From positions 2,874,722 through 2,938,721 of the forward strand of contig OY282381.1 of NCBI GenBank assembly GCA_958295915.1: a DNA stretch of 64,000 nt. Reading direction: 5' to 3'. The stretch is from an uncultured Caldilineaceae bacterium. GTDB lineage: Bacteria; Chloroflexota; Anaerolineae; Caldilineales; Caldilineaceae. Both the position numbers and the translations under genes were made by a program. Shown here one piece after another: positions 1-8,315 of this stretch (its first letter is position 1; each line of letters begins with the position of its first letter). The notes below the pieces were generated by a model. It did no database searches. It saw nothing but the letters and a program-made list of their open reading frames with translations, and was not told the DNA's origin.

Positions 1-1
1 C

Positions 2-262
2 CAGGCATATCGGCGGCTCCGACCCTACCGGCGAGCGCCCCGCTGGCAGAAGTGGCTGTTGTCACGCTTAGAAGATTGGATAGCGGCAATTCGGGCTGAG
101 CGCAGCGCGGGGGGTGCGCAGCGCGCGAAGCCCGAACAAGGGACCGCCCTCCAGCGGCGCTATCGACGAGTAGAAGCAAAGGTTGTATTGCGCGCCACTG
201 CTGAGCGCGACTTGGCTCTGGCTGACTATACAAAGCATGGACGAATGGAGCGGGTCTCATGA
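2..262 (+). CDS. C-terminal end of an unidentified protein (5' truncated by the window)
   Basis: The frame is open from base 2 to a TGA at 260-262, giving 86 residues of a gene whose start lies outside the window. The visible part is very rich in Arg and Ala with no membrane segment and no motif I recognise. The stop overlaps the ATG of the DUF2089 gene (ATGA), which suggests it is the upstream member of the same operon. A TTG at 59 could start a shorter protein, but the frame continues upstream, so a cut gene is more likely. Confidence 0.5.
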   Translation, partial: QAYRRLRPYRRAPRWQKWLLSRLEDWIAAIRAERSAGGAQRAKPEQGTALQRRYRRVEAKVVLRATAERDLALADYTKHGRMERVS

Positions 263-642
263 ATCCATTGCCCACTGCCTGCCCGATCTGCCAGGCAAAG
301 GATCTGACCGTCACCGGCTTCTTTTGCCGGGAGTGTGACAGCCGTGTCGAAGGACGTTTCCTGGTCGAGACGCCCTTCGCTAGCCTGACACAGGAGCAAC
401 TGGAGTTCGTCGCTACCTTCATCCGCTGTGAAGGAAAGTTCAATCGCATGGAAGAGGAGCTAGAGGTCTCCTATCCGACTCTGCGCGGCCGGCTGCATGA
501 AGTGATCCGGTCGATGGGATTTGAACCGGGGCGCGACGAATCTATGCCCCTGCCGGAAAAGGCTCGGCGGCGGATTCTGGAGCAGTTGGAAGCCGGCGAA
601 ATCAGCTATGACGCCGCAATGATGCAACTCCAAATCGAATAA
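259..642 (+). CDS. DUF2089 family protein (zinc-ribbon plus helix-turn-helix)
   Basis: 127 residues. Four Cys (C8, C11, C23, C26) form an N-terminal zinc ribbon. Residues ~42-85 contain 'LTQEQLEFVATFIRCEG' and 'SYPTLRGRLHEVI', the DUF2089 signature that resembles a sigma-type helix-turn-helix. Residues ~97-125 are a short helical SHOCT-like tail also seen in two later proteins of the operon. DUF2089 proteins commonly precede YvlB/LiaX-like genes, as here, and are presumed transcriptional regulators. The start overlaps the upstream stop (ATGA) and the next gene begins 14 bases downstream, so the genes are probably co-transcribed. Regulatory role is inferred from the family. Confidence 0.85.
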   Translation: MNPLPTACPICQAKDLTVTGFFCRECDSRVEGRFLVETPFASLTQEQLEFVATFIRCEGKFNRMEEELEVSYPTLRGRLHEVIRSMGFEPGRDESMPLPEKARRRILEQLEAGEISYDAAMMQLQIE

Positions 643-656
643 ACGAGGAGATCGAA

Positions 657-2210
657 ATGACGGAACACAGACAGATGGAGCTGGACAGTCCGAATCCGCG
701 GGTCCGTATCCAGTGCAAAGGTGATCTGCGCGTTGAGGGTTGGGAACAGCCGCTGATTGAGTTGGATGCCCAGGGCGACGCGCCCATACTGGAGAGGCAT
801 GATGACCGGGTAAAGATTGAAGCCGATTCGGCCTGCACAATACGGCTGCCAGAGACGAGCGAAAGCGTGGAGATCACGGCGGGAGGCCAGGCAAAAGTTA
901 GCGGCCTGCGCGGCGCTCTCCATCTCATTCAAGTCAAAGGCGATCTACTGCTGAACGGCGGCGGCAGCGTAAAAATCGGAAAGCTCGGTGGTAAGGCCAA
1001 TCTGATGAATGTCGCGGGTGATGTGCAGGTGCAGAAGCGGGCGAGGGGTGATCTGTCGGCTCAGGGCATTCGCGGCGCGATCTCTGTCGCTGGCGTCGCT
1101 GGCCGCTTGACACTGGAGGACGTATCCGCTGCGCAAGTGAGGCGGGTCAGGGGTGATCTTATAGTGCGCAATGCCGTCGCTGGCATTGTTGTCGGCAAGG
1201 TGGATGGCAATGTCCGACTCGACAACGTCGCGGCTGCCGCCAGGCTGGAAAAGGCTCTGGGCGACGCATCTTTCCGCGGCGTGCGGGGCAGCGTTGCCTG
1301 CGGTCAGGTTACCGGACAGCTGCATCTCGTGGATGTGGAAGAGGTCACAGTTGGACAGGTGCTAGGGGATCTCAGCGCTGAGGCTGTGAAGGGCGCCTTG
1401 GCCTGTCAGAAAGCTTACGGGCGGGCGAAACTGGGCAATGTAGACGGTTCCATTTCCCTCGGCGGCGTTGGCGGCGACTTGGTTGTGGAGGCGTGTGGCG
1501 GCATGCTTTCGGCCAACTGCGGTGGACGCGCCGCGTTGTCGGGAATTGCCGGACATGTGCGGGTGAATGCTGACGGCGATGTCCGCTGCAGCCTGCCTGA
1601 GAGCGGCGGCGCGTCTGTCAAGGCGGTCTGCGGCGGCTCGCTGACAGTCGCTGGCGGCGATGAAACAGTTAGGCGGGACCAGGGCGCGCATATATTCACT
1701 GTCGGCGATGGTCAGAACGGCTATGCTCTCGTCGCTGGCGGCGCTATTCATCTCCAAACAGCGGAATCTGTTTCGATCAGCCCTGCGATCGACGAGAAGA
1801 TACGCAGCGACTTCAGGCAGCTTGACGAAGGGCTGCGTGAACTGGATAAGGATGAGTTCGACGCAGATCTAGGCGCGATGGGCGCGCAGATCGCAGCCAC
1901 CGTCGGCCATAGAATCTCTCACACCCTGCAGAATAAGCTGAAACGAAAGCTGCGGGCAATAGGCAGACGCGCCGCGGCCGGTGAGTGGACAGATGCCCGT
2001 TCCTGGAATATCGAACGCAACAGAAAGCCGCATCCGCGCCACAACGTCTTCGCCGAAGTAGAGGTGGAGGCGGAGGCCGAGCCAGCCGATGCTGCGGTCT
2101 CCTACGAGGAACGGATGATGATTTTGCGCATGTTGGAAGAGGGCAAAATCTCTGCCGCCGAGGCCGAACAGTTGCTGGACGCGCTGGGCAGCAGAGCGGG
2201 AGATTCGTAA
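657..2210 (+). CDS. DUF4097/YvlB-like repetitive protein with SHOCT-like C-terminus
   Basis: 517 residues, no signal peptide. Residues ~10-360 are an irregular array of short units built on 'V.GDL....G...V..V.G', like the parallel beta-helix of DUF4097 adhesin-like proteins. Residues ~365-460 are charged and probably helical. Residues ~487-514 ('MMILRMLEEGKISAAEAEQLLDAL') are the SHOCT-like helix found at the N-terminus of Bacillus YvlB and Enterococcus LiaX, here moved to the C-terminus. Those relatives act in cell-envelope stress responses. A GAGGAGATCGAA ribosome site precedes the ATG. Function in this organism is inferred only from the family and from the adjacent exporter genes. Confidence 0.75.
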   Translation: MTEHRQMELDSPNPRVRIQCKGDLRVEGWEQPLIELDAQGDAPILERHDDRVKIEADSACTIRLPETSESVEITAGGQAKVSGLRGALHLIQVKGDLLLNGGGSVKIGKLGGKANLMNVAGDVQVQKRARGDLSAQGIRGAISVAGVAGRLTLEDVSAAQVRRVRGDLIVRNAVAGIVVGKVDGNVRLDNVAAAARLEKALGDASFRGVRGSVACGQVTGQLHLVDVEEVTVGQVLGDLSAEAVKGALACQKAYGRAKLGNVDGSISLGGVGGDLVVEACGGMLSANCGGRAALSGIAGHVRVNADGDVRCSLPESGGASVKAVCGGSLTVAGGDETVRRDQGAHIFTVGDGQNGYALVAGGAIHLQTAESVSISPAIDEKIRSDFRQLDEGLRELDKDEFDADLGAMGAQIAATVGHRISHTLQNKLKRKLRAIGRRAAAGEWTDARSWNIERNRKPHPRHNVFAEVEVEAEAEPADAAVSYEERMMILRMLEEGKISAAEAEQLLDALGSRAGDS

Positions 2211-2668
2211 TGGACAGATCCAATCAGGATTCCAGCGGCCACCTACCAGCCCACACCTTGTCCGCCATAACAGTCCGTAACGGCAGCGTCGCGCTGGACG
2301 AATGGGAAGACGGCCAAGACTCGCTGCCGCAGATTGTGCGCCAAGTCCAGGACAGCAGCCGGCAACCGCGGAGCGCCTTTTGGCGCCGGGCGCTGTTTTT
2401 TTGGTTTCGCATCTACAAATACGAGAGCAGATCACGCGAACGGTCCAGCGTGCTGGATCTGCGCATCCCCATTCCGGTTCCATTGGTCGGCGCGCTGTTC
2501 CAGCAGAGGTTGAGCTGGTCACAGGCGTTTCGATTTATCGAACAGAGCCGTCGTCCGGAAGGGATTCCGCCGGAATGTTTTCTGGAATCGTGCATGCCTC
2601 TGGAATTCTTGCGCCTGTATGAGGGCAAGAATGGCAAAGAGGAGCTATTGGTGATCGGATTTGATTGA
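2210..2668 (+). CDS. Unidentified protein, C-terminal half resembles the YvlB-like domain
   Basis: 152 residues, starting in a TAATG overlap with the preceding stop; the same frame is open upstream but has no good start there. The region 'LDLRIPIPVPLVGALFQQRLSW' (shown here across residues ~83-104) parallels the 'VNMTIPLALVNMGLAVGARF' stretch of the small protein at 4598-4984, followed in both by a helical part and a terminal beta strand. I read it as a diverged copy of that domain with an unrelated N-terminus. It overlaps a possible TTG start of the next gene by 8 bases, consistent with one operon. No catalytic motif is seen. Confidence 0.6.
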   Translation: MDRSNQDSSGHLPAHTLSAITVRNGSVALDEWEDGQDSLPQIVRQVQDSSRQPRSAFWRRALFFWFRIYKYESRSRERSSVLDLRIPIPVPLVGALFQQRLSWSQAFRFIEQSRRPEGIPPECFLESCMPLEFLRLYEGKNGKEELLVIGFD

Positions 2669-2681
2669 ATTGGAAACCAGA

Positions 2682-3695
2682 ATGAAAGCAGCTATCGAAA
2701 TCGAGTCACTCAGCAAAATCTATCGCCGTCGCAACGGCGATGACATCAATGCCGTCAGCTCGTTGGATCTGAAGGTTGCCGCCGGTCAGGTCTTCGGTTT
2801 TCTAGGCTCCAATGGGGCGGGCAAAACGACCACTATCAAGATGGCCTGTGGGCTGGTGCTGCCAACGACCGGTACTGTGCGCCTGAACGGCTATGACATG
2901 CGCAAGCAGCGCGGCCAGGCCATGCGGCAGATAGGCGCAGTGCTGGAAGGCACGCGCAACGTCTACTGGCGCATGAACGCTTGGCAAAATCTGCTCTATT
3001 TTGGCCGTCTTAAGGGCATTTCCTCCGGCAAGCGGTTGAAAGCCCGGGCGGAGGAGCTGTTGCGGGAGCTGGACCTGTGGGCGCGGCGCAAAGACCCGGT
3101 GCGTGAGTTCAGCCGGGGGATGCAGCAGAAAGTGGCCATCGCCGCCGCGCTCATCACAGACCCGCCGATCGTGCTGTTGGACGAGCCGACATTGGGCTTG
3201 GATGTCCAAGCCTCGCGCACTGTGCAAAAGTGGATTACCCAGCTGGCAAAGGATCGGGGCAAGACCGTTGTGTTGACGACACATCAGTTGGACATGGCCG
3301 AGACTCTCTGCGATCGGGTGGCGATCATGAGCCAGGGGCAGTTGCTGGCTCACCGGCCCACCAATGAACTGCTCGATCTGTTTCGCCAGGAGTTCTATCA
3401 GCTGCGACTGCGGGGAACCGTCGCGCCGGAGGTGGTGGAGAGGTTTAGCGGCTTTGTCGCCAGTCAGGAAAACGGCCATACTGTCCTCTCCGGCGCGGTC
3501 AGCGATGGGCTGTCCGTCTTCGATCTGGCCGAGCGGGCGCGCCTGCTGGGACTGGATCTGATCAGTATCGCTCCGGCCGCGCCAAATCTGGAGGAGATCT
3601 TCGTCGAACTCGTCGAGCGGGCGGAGCAACTCCCGACGCAGAGCGCAGTGACGCAGCGACCTGTGCGCGTCACTGGCGCTGTACAGAAGATTTAG
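2682..3695 (+). CDS. ABC transporter ATP-binding protein (ABC-2 exporter type)
   Basis: 337 residues from the ATG at 2682; an in-frame TTG at 2661 would add 7 residues and overlap the upstream gene. Walker A GSNGAGKT is at ~42-49, the signature 'FSRGMQQK' at ~143, Walker B 'IVLLDEPTLGLD' at ~163 and the switch His in 'TTHQLDMAE'. A C-terminal extension after residue ~230 is typical of DrrA/CcmA-like exporters of lipids, drugs or polysaccharides. The permease starts 7 bases after its stop, so the two form one exporter. The substrate cannot be read from sequence. Confidence 0.92.
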   Translation: MKAAIEIESLSKIYRRRNGDDINAVSSLDLKVAAGQVFGFLGSNGAGKTTTIKMACGLVLPTTGTVRLNGYDMRKQRGQAMRQIGAVLEGTRNVYWRMNAWQNLLYFGRLKGISSGKRLKARAEELLRELDLWARRKDPVREFSRGMQQKVAIAAALITDPPIVLLDEPTLGLDVQASRTVQKWITQLAKDRGKTVVLTTHQLDMAETLCDRVAIMSQGQLLAHRPTNELLDLFRQEFYQLRLRGTVAPEVVERFSGFVASQENGHTVLSGAVSDGLSVFDLAERARLLGLDLISIAPAAPNLEEIFVELVERAEQLPTQSAVTQRPVRVTGAVQKI

Positions 3696-3701
3696 GAGGG
3701 T

Positions 3702-4496
3702 ATGGCGATGGCGATGACAGGGACGATTCTGCTGAATGAGACCTACAAGCGTTTCATTTTGCTTTGGTCCTATAAGTTCAATGTTCTGACCGAGATGTTC
3801 ATGATCGGGTTTCTGTTCATTGGCATCAGCTTTTTCATATCCGGCGGCAAGCCGGATCCGGAGTTGATGGCCTCCGCGCTTCTGGGCTATCTCATCTGGT
3901 TTTTCGCCGTATCCGCCATTTCGGACATGAGCTGGGGCATCCGCGAAGAGACCCAGACGGGGACTCTGGAGCAGATGTGTATGAGTCCTCTGCCTTCGGG
4001 TCTGCTGCAGGCCGGGCGCTCTGTGTCGTCTTTGATCTGGAGTAGCACGATGGTGATTCTGGTTGGCGGGATTCTGATGATCTTGCTGGGGGTCCGCATT
4101 CCCGTTCGCCTGTCGGCGTTACCCGTTTTTGCGCTAACGCTCGCCGGCCTGTACGGTTTCGCCTTTATCCTGGGCGGGGCGACGCTTCTTTTCAAACAGG
4201 TGCAGCCCTTGGCCAATCTGCTACAGAATATGCTTTTATTTCTGAACGGCTCCTTTTTGACCGTAGAGCAGATGCCCAGTTGGCTGGAAACCGTCGCCCG
4301 CACCTTGCCGACTACCCAAGGAATCGTCGTGTTGCGCCGGGTAGTGCTGGAGGGCGCGTCTCTCGCCGCGGTCTGGCAGGACGGCAGTCTCGTATGGCTG
4401 ACGGCGCATGCAGCGGCCTATCTGCTGGTGGGCTGGTTCGTCTTCCTCTGGTGTGAACAGGAGGCCCGCAGACGCGGCGTACTCGGACAGTATTAA
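3702..4496 (+). CDS. ABC-2 type permease
   Basis: 264 residues with about six hydrophobic segments (around residues 25-47, 55-75, 108-130, 140-165, 175-190, 235-255), the normal size and layout of an ABC-2 membrane subunit. The segment 'GTLEQMCMSPLP' matches the coupling region seen in such permeases (ETGTLE.L..SP). A strong AGGAGGG ribosome site at 3695-3701 overlaps the stop of the ATPase gene. It pairs with the preceding ATPase in the inner membrane. It is the penultimate gene of the DUF2089 operon. Confidence 0.9.
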   Translation: MAMAMTGTILLNETYKRFILLWSYKFNVLTEMFMIGFLFIGISFFISGGKPDPELMASALLGYLIWFFAVSAISDMSWGIREETQTGTLEQMCMSPLPSGLLQAGRSVSSLIWSSTMVILVGGILMILLGVRIPVRLSALPVFALTLAGLYGFAFILGGATLLFKQVQPLANLLQNMLLFLNGSFLTVEQMPSWLETVARTLPTTQGIVVLRRVVLEGASLAAVWQDGSLVWLTAHAAAYLLVGWFVFLWCEQEARRRGVLGQY

Positions 4497-4499
4497 GAG

Positions 4500-4573
4500 T
4501 GCTCTGTGGTTACTCGAAACGAAAAACCAGAAACTTTCCACTGGCTACTGATCACTGCTACTGATCACTGATG
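4500..4573 (+). repeat. Degenerate interspersed repeat (ACTGATCACTG / CCAGAAACTTTCC type)
   Basis: This spacer carries a tandem 'CTACTGATCACTG' and, before it, a segment whose reverse complement (TTCTGGTTTTT.GTTTCGAG) recurs at 15340-15365 in front of recF. A related 'CCAGTGACCAGT'-style block lies at 21695-21750 and inside the methylase gene near 29545-29620. No gene is seen here. Confidence 0.6.
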
Positions 4574-4597
4574 TATGGAACCCAGGAAAAGTGTCGA

Positions 4598-4984
4598 ATG
4601 GCTACAGGCGAAGAGCGCATGCGGGTGTTGAAACTGATCGAAGACGGCAAAGTCAGCGCGGACGAGGGCGCCCGCCTGCTGGCCGCGCTGGAGAAAAGTG
4701 ACAGACAGGCCCGCCGCCGGCGTAGAAAGGCCGAAGATGCATCTGCCAGGAACGGGCGTTGGATCCGCCTGCGGGTCTCCGATTCGAAAAGCGGTAAAAC
4801 CCGGGTCAACATGACGATTCCGCTGGCATTGGTCAATATGGGCCTGGCTGTGGGCGCGCGTTTCGTGCCGGATGTGGCCGATCTGGACGTAGAAGCCATT
4901 CGCAACGCGTTGCACTCCGGCCTGCAGGGCAAAATTCTGGAGGTCAACGATGACGACGAACTGGTGGAGATCTACGTGGAGTGA
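4598..4984 (+). CDS. Small YvlB-like protein with SHOCT-like N-terminus
   Basis: 128 residues from ATG 4598, which has AGGAA about 8 bases upstream; a further ATG at 4571 lies in repeat DNA and is less likely. Residues ~3-30 ('ERMRVLKLIEDGKVSADEGARLLAAL') are the SHOCT-like helix, followed by a basic linker and, from ~50, 'WIRLRVSD..SGKTRVNMTIPLALVNMGL', the small beta domain of YvlB-like proteins. It ends in an acidic strand. It shares both modules with earlier proteins of this operon. The operon order (DUF2089, repetitive protein, small domain, exporter, small domain) suggests an envelope-stress module; that is inference. Confidence 0.75.
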   Translation: MATGEERMRVLKLIEDGKVSADEGARLLAALEKSDRQARRRRRKAEDASARNGRWIRLRVSDSKSGKTRVNMTIPLALVNMGLAVGARFVPDVADLDVEAIRNALHSGLQGKILEVNDDDELVEIYVE

Positions 4985-5133
4985 GCGCCACGCGGGGGCG
5001 TTCAATCAGGAAGTACGAATTGGGCAATGAGATCCCAGATGCGGGCGAGACGTTCGCGATCCCTTGCAGTTACCCAGTTTAGGTTCGCCAATTGCGATGT
5101 TGGCGATAGCGCAAGAGATAGGGTTTAGGGGGA

Positions 5134-5362
5134 CGCCAGAGAGATCAAGGTCAGACTCCGCCGCACAAACACGCTATGCACCGTTAACGAAAGACTCCGA
5201 CGCTGGCTCTGACGCCACTCTGCGGCCAGCTCGTTGCAGAAAGATTCGATCATCGAGTACGCCGTCCTCGCTTTGCGCTCTACTCTTCGCAGCCAACGCT
5301 GGTTCCACTCCCGCCAGATACTCGCCCTTATATGATTCCCACATGATTTGGAGGCGCCCAAG
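5134..5362. repeat. 229-bp direct repeat, copy 1
   Basis: Nearly identical, without gaps, to 10112-10340 (differences near 5143-5146 and at the 'CCAGATACT' versus 'CCAACTACT' position). Both copies are in the same orientation and enclose the transporter/dehydrogenase block. On the minus strand both hold an open frame of ~70 residues ('MIESFCNELAAEWRQSQR'), but it has no ribosome site and different ends in each copy, so I do not call it a gene. It may be a remnant of a transposase. The rest of 4985-5533 shows no gene. Confidence 0.85.
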
Positions 5363-5416
5363 GATCTTGGGCTCACTTGACAGAGCCCAATCAATTCATT
5401 ACAATGCGGCAGTTTA

Positions 5417-5455
5417 GTGTATATCAAAAAACAAGTGTATATCAAGAAACACTTG
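5417..5455. repeat. Short tandem repeat in an AT-rich leader
   Basis: 'GTGTATATCAA.AAAC' occurs twice in tandem (about 5418-5433 and 5434-5449), and another TAGTGTATTTAC follows at 5511. This is the AT-rich region directly upstream of the binding-protein gene and could hold its promoter or operator; no clear -35/-10 pair was found. Confidence 0.4.
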
Positions 5456-5533
5456 GCTCGTGCCCAGATATCATCCAGGAGGCATCTTTATTTCGTTACC
5501 CAGAAATTTAGTGTATTTACAAGGAGGTATAAC

Positions 5534-7159
5534 ATGGAAAGCAGATCATGGACCCGGCGAGAGTTCTTGCGCTGGACAGGGGTTTTGGCAGGGGTCGGTA
5601 CGCTGAGCGCCTGTGTCCCTTCGGCGTCCGTGCCGATGGCCGAGCAAGCCGCGCCTGCAGCCACCGGTGGCATTAAGCGGGGCGGCGCATTGGTCCATTC
5701 CTACACGAGTGGCCTCGGGACTATGGACCCTCAACTTACCCAATCTATCAATCACGTCTTTTACGATGCCGTATACAATGGGCTGGTGCGGCTGGAGTTG
5801 GAGGATCCCCAGACAGGGAAATTTAAGGTGGTAGGCTCGCTAGCCGAATCATGGGAGCAGCCGGATGCCAAGACGATCATCTTCAATCTGCGCCAGGGCG
5901 TGAAGTTTCACGACGGCAGTGATTTCGACGCTGAGGTGGCGAAGTGGAACTTTGAACGCCAGAGAGATCACCCCAAATCTCAGCGCAAATCGAGTCTGGC
6001 CTTCATCGAGTCCGTGGATGCGCTTGACAACCACACCTTGCAGATTAAAAGCGAAAAGGACAATGCAGCGTTGTTGAGCACCCTGGCGTTCGGGGCCGCC
6101 GGGCTAGTGCATATAGGGTCAAAGGCCGCCGTTGATGAGATGGGGGAGGAGGGCATCACTCGGCACGGTGTCGGCACCGGCCCTTTCCGTGTCAAGGAGT
6201 GGATCACCGACGACCGTATCGTCCTGGAACGCAACCCGGATTACTGGGAGATGGGCGCCGATGACCAGCCGCTGCCCTACCTGGACGAGGCCGTACTGCG
6301 TGTCATTCCCGACCCCACTGTCTCGCTGGTGGACATGCGGGCTGGCTCGCTCCATCTGATGGAGTTGGTGCTCCCGAAGGATGTGGAAACCATTGAGGCC
6401 GATCCCGACTTGCGTATTGACGCCCTGCCCTGGGCCGGTTTGAATCTGTTCCTGGTGGGGTACAATACCGAGAAGCCGCCCTTTGATGATGTCCGAGTCC
6501 GCATGGCCGCCAACTACGGCATTGACCGTGAAGGCATGGCCAAGGCGCTGGGATTTGGCGCGGCCACTGGCCACCACTATCCATACTATACCGAGGGAAC
6601 CCTGGGCTTTGACCCGACCGTCGAGCGGTACGAATACAATCCGGACAAGGTGAAAGCGTTACTCGCCGAAGCCGGCTATCCTGACGGCATTGACATCGAA
6701 TTGCTGGTGATCGCCAGGGAGCCGGAGGCCACCATCGGCGAATTTGCCCAGCAAATGTGGAACGCCGTGGGCATCAATACCGAACTGAAGTTGCTGGAGC
6801 GGGTCGCCTGGGGTGAGTTGTTGCAAAGCACTCAAGATTTCGAGGCCACTTTCTGGCGCGGTCAGCTTTGGCCATCAGTCGATCCCGAGTTTGCGCGGCC
6901 TGTGCTAGGGTGCGGCGCCACGTCGAACTGGAGCTTCTTCTGCGATCCCGAGATTGAGGACGCGCTGAACGAGGGACTGACGACGTCGGATCCGGCCAAA
7001 CGCGGCGAGATCTATAGTCGGATGTGGCGGATCGTCCACGAAAAAGCGTACGTGTCCGGTGGCTATCTGATCCCCAGTTTCGTTGCCTACCGCAAGGAGG
7101 TAAACGGTCTATCGTACAATTTCCAGGACCCGTACCTGGGAAATATCTGGCTGGCATAG
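5534..7159 (+). CDS. Dipeptide-type ABC transporter substrate-binding lipoprotein (SBP family 5)
   Basis: 541 residues. The ATG at 5534 follows a perfect AAGGAGGT at 5521-5528, so the longer upstream frame is rejected. The N-terminus has a Tat motif (RREFLRW) and a lipobox 'GTLSAC', so it is probably exported folded and lipid-anchored. The body has SBP_bac_5 hallmarks: 'DPQLTQS', 'SLAESWEQ', 'FNLRQGVKFHDGSDFDAEVAKWNFER', 'HGVGTGPFRVKEW' and 'RVRMAANYGIDREGM'. Family members bind peptides, nickel or oligosaccharides; the ligand is not decidable here. Two permease genes follow, but no ATP-binding genes, so ATPases must come from elsewhere. Confidence 0.92.
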   Translation: MESRSWTRREFLRWTGVLAGVGTLSACVPSASVPMAEQAAPAATGGIKRGGALVHSYTSGLGTMDPQLTQSINHVFYDAVYNGLVRLELEDPQTGKFKVVGSLAESWEQPDAKTIIFNLRQGVKFHDGSDFDAEVAKWNFERQRDHPKSQRKSSLAFIESVDALDNHTLQIKSEKDNAALLSTLAFGAAGLVHIGSKAAVDEMGEEGITRHGVGTGPFRVKEWITDDRIVLERNPDYWEMGADDQPLPYLDEAVLRVIPDPTVSLVDMRAGSLHLMELVLPKDVETIEADPDLRIDALPWAGLNLFLVGYNTEKPPFDDVRVRMAANYGIDREGMAKALGFGAATGHHYPYYTEGTLGFDPTVERYEYNPDKVKALLAEAGYPDGIDIELLVIAREPEATIGEFAQQMWNAVGINTELKLLERVAWGELLQSTQDFEATFWRGQLWPSVDPEFARPVLGCGATSNWSFFCDPEIEDALNEGLTTSDPAKRGEIYSRMWRIVHEKAYVSGGYLIPSFVAYRKEVNGLSYNFQDPYLGNIWLA

Positions 7160-7201
7160 CCGGCCCCCATGCGAGCGAGGGCGCAATAGAAGGAGGTAGC
7201 C

Positions 7202-8152
7202 TTGGGACAGTATCTATTGCGTCGCATGGTCCATTTTGCGCCAGTGCTGTTCGTAGTCTCGGCGATTGCCTTTACGGTGACGCTCCTCTTGCCTGGTGAT
7301 GCTGCCCTGGCCATGCTCGGCGAATCAAATATCCATGACAAAGTAGCGTACGAGGCCATGCGCGCTGAACTCGGGCTGGATCAACCAATTCCGATACAGT
7401 ATGCGAAGTGGTTGGGGCGGGCACTGCAAGGCGACCTGGGACGCTCCATCCGGACGGGTGAGCCGGTATTGGAAGGCTTGCTGGCCCGCCTTCCAGTGAC
7501 GCTCCAACTGACGGCCATGGTTCTGATCTTGGCCCTGTTGACCGGCCTGCCGCTGGGCATCGTGTCGGCCTTGTACCCTAACTCCAAGGCCGACACGGTG
7601 GCCACGGTCCTGGCCATAGGGGGGGCAGCCGTTCCCGACTTTTGGCTGGGTATTTTATTCATCTACGTCTTCGCGCTGTGGCTTAGGGTCGTGCCGCCAT
7701 CCGGTTATGTCCCCCTGGAGGCGGGGCTATGGCCCAATATCAAATCTATGCTGCTGCCGGCAATGTCACTGGGCATGTACCTGACGGCAATAACTATGCG
7801 CCAGACACGCTCTTCGCTCATCGAAGTCATGCAGCAAGAGTACGTTATCGTGGCCAGGGCCAAGGGATTGCGAGAGAGGGTCGTTGTCATGCGGCACGCT
7901 CTCAAGAATGCCCTGATTCCGGTGGTCACCGTCATCGGTCTGCAGGTGGGGCGCTTGTTTGGTGGGGCCGTGGTCGTAGAGACGATCTTTGCGCTGCCTG
8001 GGCTGGGCCGCGTGGCCGCTAACTCTATCTTCTTTCGCGATTTCCCCATGTTGCAAGGCGCCATGCTCGTAATGGCCGTAGGCGTACTCGCGGCGAACCT
8101 CCTCACCGACCTACTCTATGCCTTTGCCGACCCACGCATCCGCTATACGTAG
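7202..8152 (+). CDS. Dipeptide-type ABC transporter permease (DppB-like)
   Basis: 316 residues. The start is a TTG at 7202 with AAGGAGGT at 7190-7197. Six membrane segments are evident, the first at ~9-30, then a large periplasmic loop with 'LGLDQPIPIQYAKWLGRALQGDLGRSI', the DppB/OppB N-terminal signature. The coupling motif 'EYVIVARAKGLRERVVVMRHALKNALIPVV' at ~215-245 is the EAA loop that docks on the ATPase. It lies 42 bases after the binding-protein gene. It works with the product of 8316-9221 as a heterodimeric channel. Confidence 0.92.
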   Translation: MGQYLLRRMVHFAPVLFVVSAIAFTVTLLLPGDAALAMLGESNIHDKVAYEAMRAELGLDQPIPIQYAKWLGRALQGDLGRSIRTGEPVLEGLLARLPVTLQLTAMVLILALLTGLPLGIVSALYPNSKADTVATVLAIGGAAVPDFWLGILFIYVFALWLRVVPPSGYVPLEAGLWPNIKSMLLPAMSLGMYLTAITMRQTRSSLIEVMQQEYVIVARAKGLRERVVVMRHALKNALIPVVTVIGLQVGRLFGGAVVVETIFALPGLGRVAANSIFFRDFPMLQGAMLVMAVGVLAANLLTDLLYAFADPRIRYT

Positions 8153-8154
8153 TG

Positions 8155-8289
8155 ACTATCTCAAAATATGGCGCGATTTGCCAACTCGTGTTTCGACAAG
8201 CTTAGCGCGAACGGGTTTATAGCAGTATTCGTTCGCTCTGAGCCTGTTGAAGGGCGGGTTTCGCGGTTTGAAAGTGGTTTTGAGATAGT
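8155..8289. mobile_element. 135-bp MITE-like element
   Basis: The ends are a perfect 12-bp inverted repeat, ACTATCTCAAAA (8155-8166) and TTTTGAGATAGT (8278-8289). Inside, 'TTCGACAAGCTTAGCGCGAACG' (22 bases at 8192-8213, cited by position) and the segment 8230-8251 form a second, imperfect inverted repeat. It fills almost the whole gap between the two permease genes, where operon members would normally abut. No coding capacity and no clear target duplication. Confidence 0.6.
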
Positions 8290-8315
8290 TTCTTAGAGGA
8301 GCTGGAGGCAGTCTT

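Noticed and set aside
5125..5445. Minus-strand frame in the 229-bp repeat, also at 10025-10339
   Set aside because: Both copies encode a ~70-residue Arg-rich stretch, but starts, ends and flanks differ and no ribosome site is present. Possibly a transposase remnant; not supportable as a gene.
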